Source: Hyphobacterium marinum | GTDB lineage: Bacteria; Pseudomonadota; Alphaproteobacteria; Caulobacterales; Maricaulaceae | NCBI RefSeq assembly: GCF_036330325.1 | Contig: NZ_JAZDRO010000003.1 | Span: 310,001-374,000, forward strand | Direction of reading: 5' to 3' | Length of the DNA: 64,000 nucleotides | Notes under the pieces: generated by a model | What the model was told of the DNA's origin: nothing | The model's input: the letters and a program-made list of their open reading frames with translations, nothing else | Databases searched by the model: none | Shown here: positions 1-7,797 of the stretch, one piece after another | Numbering within the stretch: position 1 is the first letter of the stretch | Layout: each line of letters begins with the position of its first letter | Made by a program: the position numbers and the translations under genes

Positions 1-687
1 GCCAATGTCGCCTTCGGCAACCAGAGCCTCGATCTCGACCCGTGACAGGTCCGCCGAGACCAGGAACAGGGTTGGAGCACTCTGGGCAGCACTGACGGCC
101 TGCCCGGCTTCGACAAGCCGGTCCTGGACGAAGCCGTCGATCGGACTTCGGATTTCGGTGCGGGACAGATCGAATTCGGCCTGCTCAACCCCGCTTTCGG
201 CGAGTTCCAGCGATGCGGCGGCTTCAGCAAGCCTGGCCGTGGCGGTATCGAGCCTTGCCCGGCGCTCATCGAGTTGGGATTGCGGCAGCGTGCCGCGTTC
301 GACCAGTGCCTCGCCGCGCTCAAGCTCCCGATCAGCCGTCTCCTGTTCGATCCGGGCGACTTCATGACGGGCCCGCGCGGTACGGGCCGCGGCCCGGGCC
401 TGGGTCAGGCGGGCTTCAAACGGGGCCGGGTCAATGCGCGCGAGCAACTGGCCTTCCGCGACCGGATCACCGAAGTCGGCGAAAATCCCGGTCAGCCGGC
501 CTGAAATCTCGGCACCAACCTCGACCTGGGTCGCGGGCTGAATGCGGCCAACAGCCGGGACGATGTCCTGAATGTCACCGCGCTCAACGGCGGCCGTTTC
601 GTACTGGGTGCGGGATTCCCGGGCCGCAGCATTACAGCCCGCCAGTGCGAGGGCAGACAGGATCGCGACCAGTGCGCGTCCGTTCAT
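1..687 (-). CDS. HlyD/MacA-family efflux periplasmic adaptor lipoprotein, 3' end outside window
   Basis: Periplasmic adaptor (membrane fusion protein) that would link an inner-membrane RND or ABC exporter to an outer-membrane channel. The reading frame is open from the ATG at 687 to the window edge (229 codons), so the C-terminus is missing. The N-terminus MNGRALVAIL is followed by a lipobox LALAGC, so the protein should be lipid-anchored. Next come a biotinyl-lipoyl-like half (PAVGRIQPATQVEVGAEISG), a long alpha-helical hairpin rich in Ala, Glu and Arg, and the second lipoyl half (RSPIDGFVQDRLVEAGQ). This order is typical of the family. The partner transporter is presumably further left, outside the window, so the substrate is unknown. 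The family call is firm; MacA-like rather than AcrA-like is a guess. Confidence 0.88.
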   Translation of the reverse strand, partial: MNGRALVAILSALALAGCNAAARESRTQYETAAVERGDIQDIVPAVGRIQPATQVEVGAEISGRLTGIFADFGDPVAEGQLLARIDPAPFEARLTQARAAARTARARHEVARIEQETADRELERGEALVERGTLPQSQLDERRARLDTATARLAEAAASLELAESGVEQAEFDLSRTEIRSPIDGFVQDRLVEAGQAVSAAQSAPTLFLVSADLSRVEIEALVAEGDIG

Positions 688-789
688 GCCCTCCCCCTCG
701 GCTACTTCGCCCGAAGGAGACGATATAACAGCCAGGCCGCATTCTGCCAACAAAATTCACAATCCATGCTTGAGAAAGTCTTGCCCACA

Positions 790-1410
790 CTAGGGCTCCG
801 AAAGCGTAACCGCCGTCATCACAAGTCCCGTTCGGCTGTTCTCTTCACGCAGCCACCACCCCGTCCGCGAAGACAGGGAAACCTGCTTGTTCTGCGCGGG
901 CCCGTCACCGGACGATTGCAGATGGAAGGTGTGGACCGGATGGGTTTCGCTCCCGACATCGACCACGCCGCACCCGGTCAGCGTCACCGTGTGTTCCTCG
1001 CGGCGGCCTCCGGGCCCCTCAACCGTGAACCGGACTGATTGCCCCGGGGCCAGCGCCGCAATTGCCGGGCCGGGGTCACGGCTATAGCGCCACTCCTGAA
1101 CAGTCTGTCCCCCAGACCCCAGCACACGCAGGGGCAGAAGCACGCCGCCAATCGTGTCGAGAAGCGTGCCCTCGTCCATGCCGATCTCGTCAGCGCCGGC
1201 ACCCGCGCCCTGGTGATAGCGGACCCGCAGGCCGTCGCTGCCCGCGACGACATTGCGAAGGACCACCGGATAGGGCGCGCCATTGAGCCGGCCCTCATAA
1301 GTGGCGGAATAGCCGGGCTGAAGCGGTGTGATCGGTCCGATCGGGCCACACAAGTCGCTCTGCGTCCCGGATTGCAGGAAAAGGGTCAGCGCCGCAAATA
1401 CGTCGATCAT
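790..1410 (-). CDS. hypothetical, probably periplasmic protein (206 aa)
   Basis: I do not recognise this protein with certainty. It starts at an ATG at 1410, ten bases after a GGAG; an alternative TTG nine bases upstream has no room for a ribosome site. A short hydrophobic N-terminus (MIDVFAALTLFLQ) precedes a polar beta-rich chain with alternating Val/Leu/Tyr and many Gly. It has two cysteines, in CGPIGP near residue 22 and TGCGVVDVG, which could pair after export. The general look resembles DUF3108-like periplasmic proteins, but that is only an impression. It lies between the cysteine-rich peptide gene and the adaptor gene on the same strand, with about 100 bases to the adaptor. Confidence 0.6.
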   Translation of the reverse strand: MIDVFAALTLFLQSGTQSDLCGPIGPITPLQPGYSATYEGRLNGAPYPVVLRNVVAGSDGLRVRYHQGAGAGADEIGMDEGTLLDTIGGVLLPLRVLGSGGQTVQEWRYSRDPGPAIAALAPGQSVRFTVEGPGGRREEHTVTLTGCGVVDVGSETHPVHTFHLQSSGDGPAQNKQVSLSSRTGWWLREENSRTGLVMTAVTLSEP

Positions 1411-1464
1411 GAAAGGCAACTCCGGACGGTGCGGCGGGACCGCAGCCCCGCCGCGCCCGCTCCG

Positions 1465-1644
1465 CTACTCGATTTCGGCCATCGTGCAGGCATTGTAGCA
1501 TGTGCCGAAACACATGGTGAAATCCCCGCCATAGAGGCCTTCGCACTGGCCGAGGCAGGCACTGGCGCACGGCGAGGCCATGGCCTGCGAGACGACCGCG
1601 AGGGCGAGCAACAGCCCGCCGGCGAGTTTCTGTCCAAGTTTCAT
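1465..1644 (-). CDS. small secreted six-cysteine peptide (59 aa)
   Basis: Short gene with an unusually good ribosome site (GGGGAGGAAA six bases before the ATG). The first 23 residues (MKLGQKLAGG, then a Leu/Ala/Val core ending AMA) form a clear signal peptide with an Ala-x-Ala cleavage site. The mature part is about 36 residues and holds six cysteines spaced CX3CX3C-X10-CX3CX3C, followed by TMAEIE and a stop. CX3C spacing on both arms suggests a disulfide-linked or metal-binding helical hairpin in the periplasm. It is upstream of, and co-directional with, the 206-residue exported protein (54-base gap). No known family is recognised. The gene call is fairly secure because signal peptide, ribosome site and cysteine periodicity agree; the function is unknown. 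Confidence 0.72.
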   Translation of the reverse strand: MKLGQKLAGGLLLALAVVSQAMASPCASACLGQCEGLYGGDFTMCFGTCYNACTMAEIE

Positions 1645-1737
1645 GCTTTCCTCCCCTGGTTAGCGCCGGGAAGGAATCCACAACTTTTGCGTGTTGTCTA
1701 GATCGCGCTTGGGTTGCGCTAGAAAGCAGGTCGCCTC

Positions 1738-1759
1738 TCCGGTGGAATCTTTCACCGGA
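1738..1759 (-). terminator. hairpin downstream of tRNA-Leu
   Basis: A perfect dyad TCCGGTG/CACCGGA with an eight-base loop lies about 27 bases after the 3' end of the tRNA on the minus strand. There is no T-run behind it, so it may act as a processing or weak termination hairpin only. Confidence 0.35.
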
Positions 1760-1785
1760 CGGGAGCTGGCCATAACGGGAAAAAG

Positions 1786-1872
1786 TGGTGCGGGCGGCCG
1801 GACTTGAACCGGCACGGGATTACTCCCAACAGATTTTAAGTCTGGCGCGTCTACCAATTCCGCCACGCCCGC
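1786..1872 (-). tRNA. tRNA-Leu, anticodon TAA
   Basis: On the minus strand the acceptor stem GCGGGCG (1872 inward) pairs with CGCCCGC just before the discriminator A and an encoded CCA. The anticodon arm reads CAGACT-TAA-AATCTG, giving anticodon TAA (UUA codons). A long variable arm (GTTGGGAGTAATCCC) marks a class II tRNA, and the T-arm is CCGGTTCAAGTCCGG. All features fit tRNA-Leu, 87 bases including CCA. A protein reading frame that runs through this gene is the usual tRNA artefact and is not annotated. Confidence 0.97.
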
Positions 1873-1977
1873 ACTGACGATCCGCATTCATATGAAGTTT
1901 CCCGCCGGCTTCCTAGACCACAAGCCGCGCTGAACACCGTAGTCGGGAGTCAGAACCAGGGCTCGTCTGCAGGCTGT

Positions 1978-2001
1978 CCAAATTTTAATTTCATAATTTG
2001 G
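1978..2001 (+). promoter_or_regulatory. A+T-rich inverted repeat, candidate operator of the adjacent HTH gene
   Basis: CCAAATT at 1978-1984 is matched by its exact complement AATTTGG at 1995-2001, with a ten-base A+T-rich spacer. It lies 23 bases before the start of the HTH regulator at 2025, in an A+T-rich stretch that stands out from the G+C-rich surroundings. Position and symmetry suggest an autoregulatory operator overlapping the promoter. This is inference; no binding consensus for this regulator is known to me. Confidence 0.45.
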
Positions 2002-2024
2002 CGTTATTTTGATTATTTGGGTGC

Positions 2025-2645
2025 ATGACACGCTCATACATCGACCCCGATCACCCGGACACCTACTGGATTCTCGATCCCGACCAGATGGTTTGCCTGG
2101 CTTCGGCCACGCGCATGACGCTGCTCGACCGGCTCGCCGTCGACGGCCCCATGTGTCCCGAAGACCTTGCCTATGCTGCGGCCCTGAAGCCGACGGCCGT
2201 CTATCACCATGTGAAGAAATTGCTGGCCGTCGGTCTCGTGGAAATCGCCGGTCAGCGCCGCATGCCCGGGGCGAAGAAGCCGCAGACCCTGTACCGGACA
2301 CCTGCCCCGAAAATGCGGCTTCTTCGGGCCTTCGGCGATCCCGCCAATGCGACGCGCCTGTCCAACACCGCCATGGCTATTCTGCGCCAGGCCGAGCGTG
2401 ATGTGGCCGATGCCTTCTCCATGGCGGACACGCATGCAGAAGGCCCCGAACGCAATCACGGTTTCTTCCGGCTCGCAGCCCGGCCGGATGCCGCGACACT
2501 CGCAGCCATCAACGACCATCTCGATGCCATCGCCGATCTTCTCTGGTCGTCGAATGCCGAAAACGGGCGGCCCGTCTCGCTCGCCTGGGCGCTCGCCCCC
2601 CTTCCCGAAACCCGCAACGCCGGTTCGACAAACGGAGACAGCTAG
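2025..2645 (+). CDS. winged-helix (ArsR/HTH_20-type) transcriptional regulator
   Basis: 206-residue DNA-binding protein. Residues about 15-90 form a winged-helix domain: DQMVCLASATRMTLLDRLAV, then a helix-turn-helix (PEDLAYAAALKPTAVYHHVK, with YHHVKKL as recognition helix) and a wing with GQRRMPGAKK and TLYRT. The C-terminal half is alpha-helical and probably dimerises or senses a ligand; it ends in a polar tail. The stop codon TAG is immediately followed by the ATG of the M28 peptidase gene (TAGATG), so the two are co-transcribed and probably translationally coupled. An inverted repeat lies just upstream. The family assignment is good; the effector is unknown. Confidence 0.82.
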   Translation: MTRSYIDPDHPDTYWILDPDQMVCLASATRMTLLDRLAVDGPMCPEDLAYAAALKPTAVYHHVKKLLAVGLVEIAGQRRMPGAKKPQTLYRTPAPKMRLLRAFGDPANATRLSNTAMAILRQAERDVADAFSMADTHAEGPERNHGFFRLAARPDAATLAAINDHLDAIADLLWSSNAENGRPVSLAWALAPLPETRNAGSTNGDS

Positions 2646-4295
2646 ATGACACGTATGATCGCGGTATCGCTCGCCGCATTCGCCTTTGCCGCCCCGGCCA
2701 CTGCGGATGACTTCGACACGGCCTACAACGCCATAACCGGGGAAAATATCGCCGCCGACGTCGCCGTTCTGGCGTCTGACGAATTCGAGGGCCGCGGCCC
2801 CGGCGGACGGGGCGAACGCCTGACCATCGACTACATCGCTTCGCGGTTCGAGGAAGCCGGTGCCGGCCCGGCCTTTGACGACAGCTATTTCCAGCCCTTC
2901 GGCATCGCCGAATACGTCAAGAGGAATACCGCGGACTTCGACCTGTCCGGTCCTTCCGGCACCCTCGGCCTCGCGCTGGCGAGCGACTATGTCCTGTTTG
3001 CCGGACAACCGGGGGAAAGGCTGGAACTGACGGACAGCACTGTCGTCTTCGGTGGCTTCGGGATTACCGCGCCGGAAGAGGACTGGGATGATTATGCGGG
3101 CCTCGACCTGACCGGCCGCACGCTGGTCCTGTTCCGGGGTGATCCCGGCACCGCTACCAATGACGAAACCCTGTTCGATGGCAATGCCCTGACAGTCCAC
3201 GGCCTCGTCGGGACCAAGTTCGAGACCGCCGCAGCGCAGGGCGCGAGCGCGGTGATTCTGATCCATACCGAACAGAGCGCGGGCTATCCGTGGGCAACCC
3301 TGTCGTCCGGCGGTGTCGGCGGCACCCAGTATTTCCTCACCGAGGACGACGGTGACCATCTGACCATGGTCGCCCATGTCAGCGAGGAGGCCGGACGGCG
3401 CATTTTCGACGCGGCGGGACTGGATTTCGACACCGTCTATACCGAAGCCGCGACACGCGGTTTCCGGGCCATTGAAAGCGAGCTGACGGCATCCGGGACT
3501 CTGGAGGGCCAGGTCTCACTCGCCGAGACCAACAATGTCGTTGGCCGTATCACGGGCAGCGAAGCGCCCGAGGAGTGCGTCATCTACACCGCGCACTGGG
3601 ACCATATGGGGATCAACCCGCTCGCGCCGACCGACGATACGATCTTCAACGGCGCGCTCGACAATGCGACCGGCACCGCGATGCTGATCAATCTGGCGCG
3701 GGCTTATGGATCGCTCGACACCAACCCGCGCCGCTCGGTTTATTTCTTCGCCACGGCGGCCGAGGAACGGGGCTTCCTGGGTACCGAGCACTATATCTCC
3801 GACCCGGCCTGCGCGCTGGCCGACACGGTCGCGGTCTTTAACATGGATGCCCACTTCCCCTTTGCCGATCATTGGCAGGCCATGACCGTTCCGGGACTGG
3901 GGACCAGCGAACTGGAGGACATTCTGGGTGACGCGGCGGCCCGGCTTGGCCGCGAACTGCAGGAAGATTCCAACCCGGCGGCGGGCGGATTTTTCCGGTC
4001 CGACCACTGGCCGTTCATCAAGGTCGGTGTGCCGGGCATCTATGCCGTGGGCAGCCCGAATGAAGCCCAGGTCGAGGCCGACCCCGACATCCTGCCACGC
4101 TTTGCAGCCTACATGACCGGCGGATACCACCACGCTGCCGACGAGTACGACGCCGAGGCCTGGCTGATGGGCGGGATCGAAGGCGACGCCCGTATCTATT
4201 TCGAAGCCGGGCATTCGGTCGCCAATGACGACCGCTACCCGAACTTCTATCTCGACACGCCCTACCGGCGCTTGAGGGATGCCATGCTGCGCTGA
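2646..4295 (+). CDS. secreted M28-family zinc aminopeptidase with PA-like insert
   Basis: Exported metallopeptidase of 549 residues, predicted to release N-terminal residues from peptides in the periplasm or outside the cell. The signal peptide ends at about residue 20 (AAPATADDF). A protease-associated-type insert occupies roughly residues 100-260. The M28 ligands are all visible: His317 in TAHWDH, bridging Asp339 in ALDNATG, catalytic Glu373-Glu374 in AAEERG, Asp401 in NMDAH, and a final His at 495-496 (YHHAADEYD). The start is fixed by direct abutment to the stop of the upstream regulator gene. Substrate preference cannot be read from sequence. Two other M28 genes occur in this window and are clearly divergent from it. 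Confidence 0.93.
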   Translation: MTRMIAVSLAAFAFAAPATADDFDTAYNAITGENIAADVAVLASDEFEGRGPGGRGERLTIDYIASRFEEAGAGPAFDDSYFQPFGIAEYVKRNTADFDLSGPSGTLGLALASDYVLFAGQPGERLELTDSTVVFGGFGITAPEEDWDDYAGLDLTGRTLVLFRGDPGTATNDETLFDGNALTVHGLVGTKFETAAAQGASAVILIHTEQSAGYPWATLSSGGVGGTQYFLTEDDGDHLTMVAHVSEEAGRRIFDAAGLDFDTVYTEAATRGFRAIESELTASGTLEGQVSLAETNNVVGRITGSEAPEECVIYTAHWDHMGINPLAPTDDTIFNGALDNATGTAMLINLARAYGSLDTNPRRSVYFFATAAEERGFLGTEHYISDPACALADTVAVFNMDAHFPFADHWQAMTVPGLGTSELEDILGDAAARLGRELQEDSNPAAGGFFRSDHWPFIKVGVPGIYAVGSPNEAQVEADPDILPRFAAYMTGGYHHAADEYDAEAWLMGGIEGDARIYFEAGHSVANDDRYPNFYLDTPYRRLRDAMLR

Positions 4296-4345
4296 CCGGG
4301 GCTTCTCGGTCCCTCAGCCGATCACCGGCCAGCGCGGGGGCATCG

Positions 4346-4375
4346 CGGCCCGGATTCCGAAAGGAAGCCGGGCCG
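4346..4375. terminator. hairpin between convergent genes
   Basis: CGGCCCGG at 4346-4353 pairs with CCGGGCCG at 4368-4375, extended by TTCC/GGAA inside the loop. It sits between the M28 peptidase gene and the convergent VWA gene. The following T-rich bases are few, so terminator function is likely but not certain. Confidence 0.5.
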
Positions 4376-4392
4376 TCGTGTCTTTCCAGGCT

Positions 4393-6294
4393 CTAATTGC
4401 CGGGCTTTAGGGGCGACTGGTCGGCGACGCGGCCCGCCCGCTCGACCAGCGACACGAACTCGGCGCGATAGCCGTACGGATCCTCGCCCTGGACCAGCGA
4501 CGCGGCGTGTGCCAGCGATCCGAACCCGTAGTCGCTTTCCGCGATATACGGGTCACCGCGCAGCATCTGGGCGAACCCCGCGACATGGATCGAGAACTGC
4601 GTGTCGGCACTCGCCTCGCCCAGGTCCGACACGGCGTCATCAAGTGTCACCGGGCGTTCGATCAGGATGCTCTCGTCTTCGCCGGGCCGCTTGTAGCGGA
4701 TACGCAGGAAGGCGAATTCTGTCCCGGCTTCACCCGTTGCCTCTGGCGTACCATAGCGCAGCGGGTCAACCAGGCGGGCGTCTGAATCCGGCGCCGTGAT
4801 CTCGTAGATCGCCGTCACCGAATGACCCGAGCCAATCTCGCCGGCATCGACCGCGTCATTGTTGAAATCCTCGCGGTTCAGCATCCGGGTCTCGTAACCC
4901 ACGAGCCGGTATTCGGCGACCATGGCCGGGTTGAACTCGATCTGGATCTTCACGTCATTGGCAATCGGGAAGAGCGCGGACGAGCTTTCCTCCACGAGGA
5001 AACGCCGGGCTTCACGCTCGCTATCGATATAGGCCGCGATGCCATTGCCGTTCTGGGCGATGGTCTGCATCAGCTGGTCGTTGTAGTTGCCCCGGCCGAA
5101 CCCCATCACCGAAAGGTAGATGCCGCTCTCACGCTTGCGCGCGACGAAATCTTCCAGTCTTTCGTCTGACGTGATGCCGACATTGAAATCGCCATCAGTC
5201 AGCAGCATGACCCGGTTGACCGCGTCCGCGTCGAAATTCTCCTCGGCGAATTCATAGGCGAGACGCAGGCCTTCTCCGCCAGCGGTCGACCCGCCCGCTT
5301 CGAGCATGTCGAGCGCTGCATGGATGCAGTGCCGGTCTTCGCCGCGCGTCGGTTCCAGGATCGCCCCGGCGGCACCGGCATAAACCACGATCGAGACCGT
5401 ATCATCGTCGTCGAGCTCGTCGGTCAGCATGTGCAGGCCGGCCATGGCCAGCGGCAGCTTGTCCGGGGCTCCCATGGAACCCGAGACATCGACCAGAAAG
5501 ACGAGATTGGAACGCGGACGCTCATCGGCCGGAATGTCATAGCCCTGGATGCCGACATGGAGGAGCTGGGTCTCGGCATTCCACGGGTTTGGCGTCACGG
5601 TGACATTGGCCGCAAATGGCGCGTCCAGGCTTTCCGGCAGGTCGTAGGCATAGTCGAAATAATTGACCATTTCCTCGATTCGCACCGCGTCACGCGGCGG
5701 CAGGCTGTCATCATTGAGGAAACGGCGCACGACCGCATAGCTCGCCGTGTCGACATCGATGGAGAAGGTCGAGACCGGTTCTTCCGCCGTCACCCGGACC
5801 GGGTTGGCATCCACGTCCTCATAGCGCTCCCGGTCGATATCGCCGGGCATGGGCTGGGGCTGCAGTTGGGGACTGGCGATACCAGCGGATCTTGGCAAAC
5901 CCGTTGTCGCGACTGTCGCCGCATCAACGACCTGCAGCGGCGAGTTAGCGCTGAATTCCCGTTCCTGCCGACTACCGGTAACGGCGACGGAATCGCTGGA
6001 GTCCGCAGCTTCAGGAGCGGGAGGCGGTGGCGGTGGCGGCGGCGGTGGAGGGGGTGGCGGAGGCGGCGGTGCAGGAGGTGGCGGCGTTCCGGTGGCGGCG
6101 GTCCGGATACGACCGGCATAACCATTGTTTTCGCGGCCGGCGCGATGGGCCACCAGAGTCGGACAGGCTTCGAAGATATCGGCCTGTTCAGGAGCCGGAC
6201 GGCGCTGCGTCAGTGCGGACGCTTCCGGCGCTTGCGGAAAAGATGTCAGCGCGACGGCGCACACCGCCGCGCCCATCAGAAAACGGTTTCGCAT
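4393..6294 (-). CDS. exported VWA-domain protein, YfbK-type, with polyproline segment
   Basis: 633-residue protein starting at the ATG at 6294, which has GGGGAGA upstream and opens a signal peptide (MRNRFLMGAAVCAVALTSF). A Gln/Arg/Glu-rich stretch is followed by a run of about 22 prolines and a few alanines near residues 70-95. Then come a Ser/Asp-rich linker, a vWF-type N-terminal region (STFSIDVDTASYAVVRRFL), a VWA domain with an intact MIDAS (DVSGSM, plus a later TDGDFN), and the C-terminal DUF3520-like region (DARLVDPLRYG to the end). This is the YfbK layout. VWA domains with MIDAS bind divalent cation and protein partners. The proline run probably spans the peptidoglycan or acts as a stiff spacer. 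A longer reading frame exists upstream but lacks support. Confidence 0.88.
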   Translation of the reverse strand: MRNRFLMGAAVCAVALTSFPQAPEASALTQRRPAPEQADIFEACPTLVAHRAGRENNGYAGRIRTAATGTPPPPAPPPPPPPPPPPPPPPPPAPEAADSSDSVAVTGSRQEREFSANSPLQVVDAATVATTGLPRSAGIASPQLQPQPMPGDIDRERYEDVDANPVRVTAEEPVSTFSIDVDTASYAVVRRFLNDDSLPPRDAVRIEEMVNYFDYAYDLPESLDAPFAANVTVTPNPWNAETQLLHVGIQGYDIPADERPRSNLVFLVDVSGSMGAPDKLPLAMAGLHMLTDELDDDDTVSIVVYAGAAGAILEPTRGEDRHCIHAALDMLEAGGSTAGGEGLRLAYEFAEENFDADAVNRVMLLTDGDFNVGITSDERLEDFVARKRESGIYLSVMGFGRGNYNDQLMQTIAQNGNGIAAYIDSEREARRFLVEESSSALFPIANDVKIQIEFNPAMVAEYRLVGYETRMLNREDFNNDAVDAGEIGSGHSVTAIYEITAPDSDARLVDPLRYGTPEATGEAGTEFAFLRIRYKRPGEDESILIERPVTLDDAVSDLGEASADTQFSIHVAGFAQMLRGDPYIAESDYGFGSLAHAASLVQGEDPYGYRAEFVSLVERAGRVADQSPLKPGN

Positions 6295-6385
6295 GAAGTC
6301 TCCCCTTCCCTTGCGATTCCCCAGCGCTACTACCCTTCCGGGCGAAAGCAACGAGGTTCGGGCCAAAAAAGGGCGATTTCGGGAT

Positions 6386-7174
6386 TCAGCGCTTCGCGCC
6401 ATCCTCCAGCACCGGTTCGCCACCGGCGTCCCGGACGATCTGCATCAGGGCCTCCCCGGCGGAGTTCAGGGCACCTTGGTCTGTGGAACGGGCGACCAGG
6501 TTGGTGCCGCGCCTGGGCGCGCCGTCACGGGTCTCGATAAAGAAGGGATACGACCCGATGGAGACTTCCAGTGTACCCGCCTGCAAGGTGCGGAGCGCTT
6601 CGGCAAGGTCGCCTTCGCGCAGCCCGCCCGCAGAGACGGTAATGGCGTGGGTTACCGCCCCGCCTTCCAGCCTGTGCGCGACATCTTCCAGCATGCCGCG
6701 CATGATTTTCGGGACCCCGGCCATCACGAAGACATTGCCGATCTGGAATCCCGGTGCGCCAGTCACCGGGTTGGTGACCAGGCTCGCGCCATCGGGGATC
6801 CGCGCCATGCGCTTGCGAGACTCGGTCAGCGGTGTCTTGGAGCGCGAATACCAGTCCTCGATCACCGCAAGCGCATCATCGCGCACGTCGATGGACACAC
6901 CGAAAGCCGCCGCGACCGCATCGGCCGTGATGTCGTCATGGGTCGGGCCGATCCCTCCGGTGGTGAAAACATAGGTGCAGGACGTGCGCAGCGCATTGAG
7001 CGCCATGACGATCCGGTCAGCCTCGTCGGATACGATGCGCGCCTCGGCCACCGCAATGCCCAGCGGCGCGAGGAAGGTCGCGATTTCCTGCAGATTGACG
7101 TCCCGGGTCCGGCCCGACAGTAGCTCGTCACCAATCAGCAGCACGCCTGCGGTTACGCGTTTTGGTTTTGCCAT
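6386..7174 (-). CDS. CinA N-terminal/MoaB-type molybdopterin-binding domain protein
   Basis: 262-residue cytosolic protein with the MoCF/MogA fold: TAGVLLIGDELLSGRTRD at the N-terminus and the TTGGIGPTHDDIT signature around residues 75-87. It is the stand-alone N-terminal domain of competence/damage-inducible CinA, a family with ADP-ribose pyrophosphatase activity in some members; the C-terminal nicotinamide-nucleotide amidase domain is absent. The start at 7174 (MAKPKRV) has GGAAGG upstream. The frame remains open upstream, but that part would run into the divergently placed thioesterase gene. Precise biochemical role uncertain. Confidence 0.86.
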   Translation of the reverse strand: MAKPKRVTAGVLLIGDELLSGRTRDVNLQEIATFLAPLGIAVAEARIVSDEADRIVMALNALRTSCTYVFTTGGIGPTHDDITADAVAAAFGVSIDVRDDALAVIEDWYSRSKTPLTESRKRMARIPDGASLVTNPVTGAPGFQIGNVFVMAGVPKIMRGMLEDVAHRLEGGAVTHAITVSAGGLREGDLAEALRTLQAGTLEVSIGSYPFFIETRDGAPRRGTNLVARSTDQGALNSAGEALMQIVRDAGGEPVLEDGAKR

Positions 7175-7252
7175 GGAGGCCTTCCCTCTACTTTCACAGG
7201 CTATATAGGACCAGATGTGATAGCTGGCGACGACCGTGTTGGGAGAGACGAG

Positions 7253-7720
7253 ATGCATGACAGCTGGGACCTGCCCTGCCCCCATATTCACACGATTACG
7301 GCTGTGAAGGCGGACGAAGACGAATTCGGTCACGTCAACAATGCGCGCTATCTCAACTGGGCCGACGAGACGGCGTGGTCGCACTGGGATGCCGATGTTC
7401 CCGAGTATCCGCGCAAGGACTTCGCCACCTACGACCTCGGCATGGCGATCGTCCGGTCCGAGGCTGACTATCTCGGCCATCTGCGCGCGGGGGACCGGAT
7501 CGAAGCTGCCGTCTGGGTGACGATGTCGGACAGACGGCTGCGAGCCGAACGCCGCTTCCAGTTCCGCCGCGCCGACACCGGGGACACCGTCTTCCGGAGC
7601 GTCTGGAAGCTCGTCTGTTTCAAGCTTTCGACCGGACGCCCCGCCCGTATGGGCGAAGCCCTGAAACGGCACTACCGGGTCCTGCCCGCCGTTGCTGACG
7701 CACTCGTGACGGAAAATTAA
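7253..7720 (+). CDS. acyl-CoA thioesterase, hotdog fold (4HBT type)
   Basis: 155-residue hotdog thioesterase that would hydrolyse acyl-CoA or a related thioester in the cytosol. The family motif DEFGHVNNARYLNWAD is near residues 24-39, with the Asp and the HxNNxxY segment typical of 4-hydroxybenzoyl-CoA thioesterase/YbgC proteins. The ATG at 7253 is preceded by GGGAGAG at a proper distance; a GTG at 7217 in the same frame has no site. The gene is divergent from the CinA-like gene, with 78 bases between the starts. Substrate unknown. Confidence 0.87.
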   Translation: MHDSWDLPCPHIHTITAVKADEDEFGHVNNARYLNWADETAWSHWDADVPEYPRKDFATYDLGMAIVRSEADYLGHLRAGDRIEAAVWVTMSDRRLRAERRFQFRRADTGDTVFRSVWKLVCFKLSTGRPARMGEALKRHYRVLPAVADALVTEN

Positions 7721-7797
7721 AGCCCTTGCGCATTGCCGGGGCGGACCGCGTGCCTATAGTCCGCGCGCTGACTGATTTGGATTGCTGGGAGATGTCC

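Noticed and set aside
1660..1887. Open frame on the minus strand through the tRNA
   Set aside because: Its translation (AELVDAPDLKSVGSN...) is the well-known artefact of reading a tRNA-Leu gene.
2034..3377. Long minus-strand frame opposite the regulator and M28 gene
   Set aside because: Antisense shadow of two supported genes.
6295..6423. N-terminal extension of the VWA gene
   Set aside because: The signal peptide and ribosome site are at 6294; the extension would hide the signal peptide inside the chain.
7175..7672. N-terminal extension of the CinA-like gene
   Set aside because: It runs through the divergently placed thioesterase gene; MAKPKRV with a ribosome site is the better start.
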